Source of the DNA: PALSA-612 sp963742925
Lineage (GTDB): Bacteria; Actinomycetota; Thermoleophilia; Gaiellales; Gaiellaceae
Length of the DNA stretch: 64,000 bases
Assembly (NCBI GenBank): GCA_963742925.1
Contig: CAVUNV010000003.1
Span: 62,001-126,000 of the forward strand
Direction of reading: 5' to 3'
Made by a program: the position numbers and the translations under genes. Shown here in pieces: positions 59,529 to 64,000 of the stretch; position 1 is the stretch's first letter, and each line of letters opens with the position of its first letter. Below the pieces are notes generated by a model, which was not told the origin of the DNA, did not search any database, and worked only from the letters and a program-made list of their open reading frames with translations.

Positions 59529-60833
59529 CTAGGAGCGTCGCACGAAGTCGATCGAGACGGGAACCCCTTGCATGTCGTACCGGTCGCGCAGGCGGTTCTC
59601 CACCCAGTAGCCGTAGTCGCGCGTGATCAGGCCCGGGTCGTTCACGAAGAACCGGAAGCGCGGCGGCCTGACCCCCGTCTGCGTCGCATAGAGCACGTTG
59701 AGCCGCTTGCCGCCGCGGGAGGGAGGCTCGCGCGAGGCACGCAGCTCGGCGACGAAGCGGTTCAGGTCCGGCGTCGGGATCTTCCGGATGTGCTTCTCGT
59801 AGAGACCGGCCACGCGGTCGAGCAGCCGGCCGATCCCGCGGCCGCTCTTGGCCGAAGTGACGATGACCGGGGGCCGCTGGCGAAGCCTCGTCTCCAGCCG
59901 TGCCCGGACGTCCTCGAGCACCACGGTCGACGCATCCCATTTCGACAGGACGACGAGCGTCGAGCAATCGGCCTTCCGCGCCACGTCCGCGATCGCCAGA
60001 TCCTGGTCGACGAGGCCCTCGGAGGCGTCCACGAGCACGATGGCGACGTCCGCCCGCTCGGCCGCCTCGAGCGCCCGCAGCTCCGAGTAGTACTCGATCC
60101 CCTGCCGCTGGTGACGCTTGCGGCGGAGCCCGGCGGTGTCGACGAGGACGAAGGTCTCGTCGCCGCGCTGCAGAACGGTGTCGATCGCGTCACGCGTCGT
60201 ACCGGGCACGTCCGAGACGATCACCCGCTCCCTGCCGAGCAGCGCGTTCAGCAGACTCGACTTGCCCACGTTCGGCCGGCCCAGGATCGCCACCCTGATC
60301 GCCTCCTCACCGATCTCCTCCTGACCGCCCCCGGGCAGCCGCGACACGATCTCGTCCAGCAGGTCGCCCGTCCCGTGCCCGTGCATCGCCGACATCGGCA
60401 CCGGCTCACCCAGCCCGAGCGAGTGGAACTCGTGCGTCAGGGCCTCGTTCGAGGGCTCGTCGACCTTGTTGGCGAGGACGAGCACCTGCCGGTTGGAGCG
60501 GCGCAGGATGCCGGCCAGCTCCTCGTCTCCGGGCGTGAGGCCCGCCCGCGCATCGACGACGAGCAGCACCAGGTCGGCCTCCTCGATCGCCGCTTTCGCC
60601 TGGTCGACGATCGACCGCGCCACCGGGGAGACGTCGGCCACGTCGACGCCGCCCGTATCGACGATCGCGAAGCGCTTGCCGCTCCACTCGCAGACGAGCT
60701 CCTTGCGATCGCGGGTCACGCCCGGCGTCGCGTGGACCACGGCGGCGCGAGTCGCCGTCAGGCGATTGATCAGCGTCGACTTGCCGACGTTCGGGTAGCC
60801 GACGATCGCGACCCTGCCGAGGAGTTGCTCCAC
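59529..60833 (-). CDS. der: GTPase Der (EngA)
   Basis: 434 residues. Two GTPase domains: VAIVGYPNVGKSTLINRL with NKVDE, and VAILGRPNVGKSSLLNALL with DTAGLRRK; C-terminal KH-like domain (RPPRFRFFVNDPGLITRDYG). Needed for 50S assembly. GTG 60833. Follows cmk. Confidence 0.97.
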   Translation of the reverse strand: MEQLLGRVAIVGYPNVGKSTLINRLTATRAAVVHATPGVTRDRKELVCEWSGKRFAIVDTGGVDVADVSPVARSIVDQAKAAIEEADLVLLVVDARAGLTPGDEELAGILRRSNRQVLVLANKVDEPSNEALTHEFHSLGLGEPVPMSAMHGHGTGDLLDEIVSRLPGGGQEEIGEEAIRVAILGRPNVGKSSLLNALLGRERVIVSDVPGTTRDAIDTVLQRGDETFVLVDTAGLRRKRHQRQGIEYYSELRALEAAERADVAIVLVDASEGLVDQDLAIADVARKADCSTLVVLSKWDASTVVLEDVRARLETRLRQRPPVIVTSAKSGRGIGRLLDRVAGLYEKHIRKIPTPDLNRFVAELRASREPPSRGGKRLNVLYATQTGVRPPRFRFFVNDPGLITRDYGYWVENRLRDRYDMQGVPVSIDFVRRS

Positions 60834-60851
60834 CGGACCAGTATTGCGGTG

Positions 60852-61490
60852 TTAGGCGGCGTGGCGGTCGCGGACGAGCGCTTCGATCCGGTCGACGACG
60901 TCCGCGACCTCGAGCTCCGTCGTGTCGATCTCGACCGCATCGCCGGCCGGCTTCATGCGGTCGGCGTCCTCCCGGTCACGCTCGTGCAGGCGCAGATCGG
61001 TCTCGAGCGCAGCATCCCCGACCTCGGGGCGCTCCGCGCGCCGGCGTGCGGCGCGAACGTCAGCCGACGCGACGAGATAGACCTTCACATCGGCGGACGG
61101 AGCGACGACCGTGCCGATGTCCCGCCCTTCCATCACCGAGTCCGACCGCTCCGCCAGGCGCCGCTGCCGCTCGCGCATCACCTCGCGGACCCGCGGATGA
61201 CGCGCCACGACAGGGACCATCTTGTCGATCCGGGCCGTCCGGATCGAGGTCGTCACGTCGGCGCCCCCGATCGAGACCCGGCCCGAGGGATCGAGGTCGA
61301 CCGGGTGCTCGCGGGCGAGGGTCCCGAGCCGGTCGCCGTCGCTGAGGTCGACGCCTTCCCGCATGGCGAGCCACGTCAGCGCGCGATACATGGCGCCGGT
61401 GTCGAGGTAGCGGAAGCCCAGCCGCTCGGCCAGCATCCGGGCGACAGTGCTCTTGCCCGCTCCCGCGGGCCCGTCGATGGCAACGATCAT
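60852..61490 (-). CDS. cmk: Cytidylate kinase
   Basis: 212 residues. P-loop IDGPAGAGKSTVARMLAE, YLDTGAMYRALTWL, and GRDIGTVVAPSADVKVYL. Phosphorylates CMP and dCMP. ATG 61490 overlaps the aroA stop by four bases (ATGA). Confidence 0.97.
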   Translation of the reverse strand: MIVAIDGPAGAGKSTVARMLAERLGFRYLDTGAMYRALTWLAMREGVDLSDGDRLGTLAREHPVDLDPSGRVSIGGADVTTSIRTARIDKMVPVVARHPRVREVMRERQRRLAERSDSVMEGRDIGTVVAPSADVKVYLVASADVRAARRRAERPEVGDAALETDLRLHERDREDADRMKPAGDAVEIDTTELEVADVVDRIEALVRDRHAA

Positions 61491-62773
61491 CTCTGCGCGA
61501 GGGAGTCGATCACGTCGAAGAACCCGGGGAAGGATATAGCGACCACCTCCGAGCCCTCGATCTGGACGCCGTCGCGAGAGGCGAGACCGCAGACGGCGGC
61601 GAGCATCGCGATCCGGTGATCGCCGGCCGAGGCCATCCGGCCGCCGCGGGGACGTGCCGGCACGCCGCGGATCCTGAAGCCGTCCGTCGTCGCCGCGACG
61701 TGCGCGCCGATCGCGCGCAGCCCCTCGGCGACCGCGGCGATCCGGTCGGTCTCCTTCGCCCGCAGCTCCTCCGCGCCGCGGACGCGACTGTCCCCGTGCG
61801 CCATCGAAGCCGCGAGCGCGAAGAGCGGCAGCTCGTCGACCAGGCGCGGCACCTCCTCGGGAACGATCTCGGTGGCGACGAGCTCGGCATGCGTGACTCC
61901 GACGTCGGCGACCGGCTCGCCGCCGGCCGTCCGGCGGTTGAAGATCGAGATGCGGGCGCCCATCCGCTCCAGCACGTCGAGGAAGCCCGTCCGCGCCGGG
62001 TTGACACCGACGCCGGAGACGATCAGATCCGACCCGGGGAGCAGCGTGGCCGCCAGCACGAGCGGCGCCGCCGAGGACAGGTCCCCGGGGACCTCGACCT
62101 CCCCGAGCTCGAGCCGCTCGGGCGGAGCGATCCCGATCCGTCCCGGCGCAACGCGCAGCCCGGCGCCGGCCGCACGGAGCATGCGCTCGGTGTGGTCGCG
62201 GGTCGGGATCGGCTCGACGACGGTCGTCTCCCCTTCCGCGTAGAGGCCGGCCAGCAGCACGCAGGACTTCACCTGCGCGCTCGCGACGGGCAGCTCGTAC
62301 TCGATCCCCTGGAGTCGACGGCCCTCGATCGCGAGCGGCAGGTGCCCATCCGTGCTCTCGATGGCTGCGCCCATCTGCGTCAGCGGCTCCACGATCCTGC
62401 CCATCGGCCGCGCGGAGAGCGAGTCGTCGCCCCGGAGCTCGAACTGCTGCTGCGTCTGCCCGGCCAGGATGCCCGCGAGCAGACGGACCAGCGTGCCCGC
62501 GTTGCCGCAGTCGATCGGCCCGTCCGGGGCGCGCAGCCCGCGCAGGCCGACTCCCGTGATCCGCAGGACCTCCGTTCCCTCCTCCTCCACCTGCGCACCG
62601 AGCGCCCGGACGGCGCGGATCGTCGACTCGGTGTCCTCCGAGCGCCCGAAGCCGCGGACGACCGTCTCGCCCTCGCAGATCGCGCCGATCAGGACGGCGC
62701 GGTGCGAGATCGACTTGTCGCCCGGAACCGCAACCGCGCCCCGCAGGCTGATCGCAGGCGCAACGAACGTCAC
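61487..62773 (-). CDS. aroA: 3-phosphoshikimate 1-carboxyvinyltransferase (EPSP synthase)
   Basis: 428 residues. PGDKSISHRAVLIGAI, DCGNAGTLVRLLAGIL, TRDHTERMLRAAG, LRAKETDRIAAVAEGL, and GDHRIAMLAAVCGLAS. Sixth step of the shikimate pathway. GTG 62773 overlaps the acyltransferase stop (GTGA), giving VTFVAPAISLRG as the N-terminus. Confidence 0.96.
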   Translation of the reverse strand: MTFVAPAISLRGAVAVPGDKSISHRAVLIGAICEGETVVRGFGRSEDTESTIRAVRALGAQVEEEGTEVLRITGVGLRGLRAPDGPIDCGNAGTLVRLLAGILAGQTQQQFELRGDDSLSARPMGRIVEPLTQMGAAIESTDGHLPLAIEGRRLQGIEYELPVASAQVKSCVLLAGLYAEGETTVVEPIPTRDHTERMLRAAGAGLRVAPGRIGIAPPERLELGEVEVPGDLSSAAPLVLAATLLPGSDLIVSGVGVNPARTGFLDVLERMGARISIFNRRTAGGEPVADVGVTHAELVATEIVPEEVPRLVDELPLFALAASMAHGDSRVRGAEELRAKETDRIAAVAEGLRAIGAHVAATTDGFRIRGVPARPRGGRMASAGDHRIAMLAAVCGLASRDGVQIEGSEVVAISFPGFFDVIDSLAQR

Positions 62774-63564
62774 AGGATCGCCCTGTACAGAGGCCCGAGC
62801 GGGCCCTCGGCCCACTCCTCCGTCGGCCACGGCGGTCCAGGCGCAGGCGGATGCACGTCACGGATCCTCGGTACCCTCCCCCGCTCTGTGCCGTCGCGGA
62901 GCCGCGCCGGAAAGCCGTCGACGACGGCCTCGGCGGCAAGCCGCCAGAGACGCACGAGCTCGGCCTCCACGGTGGCGGCAGCCTCCTTGTAGCCCTTCCC
63001 GTTCCGGGGAAAGGGGCTCAGGTCCATCGACTCGCCGACCACGACCGCGACCGGCCGGGGGTTGCGGAGTGACCAGCCGAACGCGTCGATCCCGACCGGA
63101 ACGACCGGGACACCCTCCTGCATGGCCACCAGCGCAGCGCCCGCGTGAACCGGGCCGGGGTACCCGAAGCTCTGTCGCGTCCCCTCCATGAACATCCCGA
63201 CGATGTGTCCCTCGCGGGCGAGCCAGCGCGCGACACGGAGCGCATCGCGATCACTCTCGCCGCGCCTGACCGCGAACGTGCCCGTCATGCGCAGAAACTC
63301 GCCGATGGCGGGAACCTCGAGCAGCTCGACCTTCGTCATGTACCTGATCGAACGGGTCGAGTAGACGCCGATCACGGGCGGGTCGATCGCGCTGAGGTGG
63401 TTGGCGGCCACCACCGCGCCGCCTGTGGCGGGCATGCGCGAGAGCCCGTACCCCGCGGTCGGGGCCAGCACACGCATGGCCGCGGGCAGCCAGGTGCGCA
63501 TGAACGTCCACGCCACCTCGGGGTCGTTGCGGAACAGCCTGTAGGCGCCGAGCTCGAACAGCAT
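62770..63564 (-). CDS. 1-acyl-sn-glycerol-3-phosphate acyltransferase-like (PlsC family)
   Basis: 264 residues. Acyltransferase motifs NHLSAIDPP (NHxxxxD near residue 55), TFAVRRGESDRDAL and MFMEGTRQSFG (EGTR), and VPVVPVGIDAFG. Adds an acyl chain to lysophosphatidate, or to another lipid acceptor. Sits between tyrA and aroA, an order common in this operon. Confidence 0.9.
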   Translation of the reverse strand: MLFELGAYRLFRNDPEVAWTFMRTWLPAAMRVLAPTAGYGLSRMPATGGAVVAANHLSAIDPPVIGVYSTRSIRYMTKVELLEVPAIGEFLRMTGTFAVRRGESDRDALRVARWLAREGHIVGMFMEGTRQSFGYPGPVHAGAALVAMQEGVPVVPVGIDAFGWSLRNPRPVAVVVGESMDLSPFPRNGKGYKEAAATVEAELVRLWRLAAEAVVDGFPARLRDGTERGRVPRIRDVHPPAPGPPWPTEEWAEGPLGPLYRAIL

Positions 63565-63573
63565 GCGCGCCGG

Positions 63574-64000
63574 CTATTCCATGACCGGGGCGATCACGAC
63601 GCCGTAACCCTGCGCCTCGAGCAGGTCGGCCGCCCGACGGGCCTCGCCCTCGCCGGAGACGAGCATCGTCAGCACGCCGCCCCGCTCCGGCGAGAAGTGA
63701 CGGAGCTCGAAGTCCTCGATGTTGATCCGCTCGGCACCGAGCGCCTGTGTGATCCCCGCCAGCACGCCGGGACGGTCGGGGATGTGGACCCGCAGCCGCT
63801 GCAGCTCTCCGGGCTCCGGAAACTCCCGCTCGAGCATGCGCCGGCGGTTGCCGGCCGCCTCGGCGATCCAGCGGGCCAGGAACCCGGCGTCGCCGGCGTC
63901 GAGCGCCGACTCGAGCTGCTCGACGCGGCGACGATGGTCGGCGAGCGCCGCGCGCAGCTCCGTCGCGTTGTCGAGGAAGATGTCCACCCAGATCCGCGGA
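63574..64000 (-). CDS. tyrA: Prephenate dehydrogenase TyrA, C-terminal part
   Basis: Only the 3' end is in the window: PRIWVDIFLDNATELRAALA (the helical dimerisation region of TyrA) followed by an ACT domain, RVHIPDRPGVLAGITQALG and INIEDFELRHFSPERGGVLT, ending VVIAPVME. NAD-dependent step to tyrosine; the ACT domain suggests feedback regulation. The upstream part is outside the window. Confidence 0.85.
   Translation of the reverse strand, partial: PRIWVDIFLDNATELRAALADHRRRVEQLESALDAGDAGFLARWIAEAAGNRRRMLEREFPEPGELQRLRVHIPDRPGVLAGITQALGAERINIEDFELRHFSPERGGVLTMLVSGEGEARRAADLLEAQGYGVVIAPVME

Noticed and set aside
60852..62939. A 695-residue protein containing cytidylate kinase at its C-terminus
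   Set aside because: The first 480 residues are aroA read in the wrong frame. cmk starts at ATG 61490 with an ATGA overlap.

Overview
This window is chromosomal DNA from a high-GC actinobacterium. The inositol-lipid genes, the HspR-controlled dnaK-grpE-dnaJ-hspR-clpB operon, RskA/SigK-type regulation, a SepIVA-like protein and heavy use of GTG starts all fit Actinobacteria. The overall flavour (tandem M29 peptidases, very compact genes, leaderless promoters) suggests a deep lineage such as Thermoleophilia/Gaiellales; that placement is inference. I see no rRNA, tRNA, CRISPR array, insertion sequence or prophage. Every gap between genes is shorter than about 300 bases.

Layout. 1-6 kb (minus strand): rsmA, tatD, metG, a LytM-like secreted protein, an SGNH hydrolase and rsmI. 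6-13.4 kb: an LCP cell-wall ligase, FmdB, a GT-C glycosyltransferase, the pseudouridine pair psuK-psuG and several small proteins. 13.5-20 kb (minus): the heat-shock operon. 20-24.5 kb: two M29 aminopeptidases, an ATP-grasp protein, moaA and an ArsC-like phosphatase. 24.5-29.3 kb: an inositol-phospholipid block consisting of a PAP2 enzyme, a CDP-alcohol phosphotransferase, an inositol-phosphate synthase fused to two ribbon-helix-helix domains, and a GT4-PHP fusion. 29.3-35.3 kb: a divergent uracil-DNA-glycosylase-like protein, a presenilin-like membrane protein, an RlmD-type methyltransferase, YjbQ and an M3-like peptidase. 35.4-41.6 kb: ferritin, then a plus-strand series DUF4331 - TPR - NicO transporter - RskA - ECF sigma. 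41.6-64 kb: argF and a small metallopeptidase, then an almost unbroken minus-strand run of housekeeping genes (sepIVA-like, coaD, rsmD, recG, rpmB, the whole riboflavin pathway, rsmB, fmt, def, priA), an iron permease divergent from a DtxR regulator with two palindromic operators, metK, and gpsA-der-cmk-aroA-plsC-tyrA.

Regulation. The most general signal is that more than twenty start codons lie 6-9 bases downstream of a TAnnnT -10 hexamer with no Shine-Dalgarno sequence, which predicts leaderless mRNAs as the default. Genes with a good Shine-Dalgarno (dnaK, the DUF4331 group, the GYD protein, the LytM protein) stand apart. One promoter pair (yjbQ / M3 peptidase) uses essentially the same symmetric -10 in both directions.

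Quality caveat. Five otherwise intact genes (tatD, LCP, ATP-grasp, ribH, rsmB) are each broken by a single-base indel, and three others lack a stop where one is expected. Because these are housekeeping genes in conserved operons, residual sequence error in a draft or metagenomic assembly is more likely than decay.
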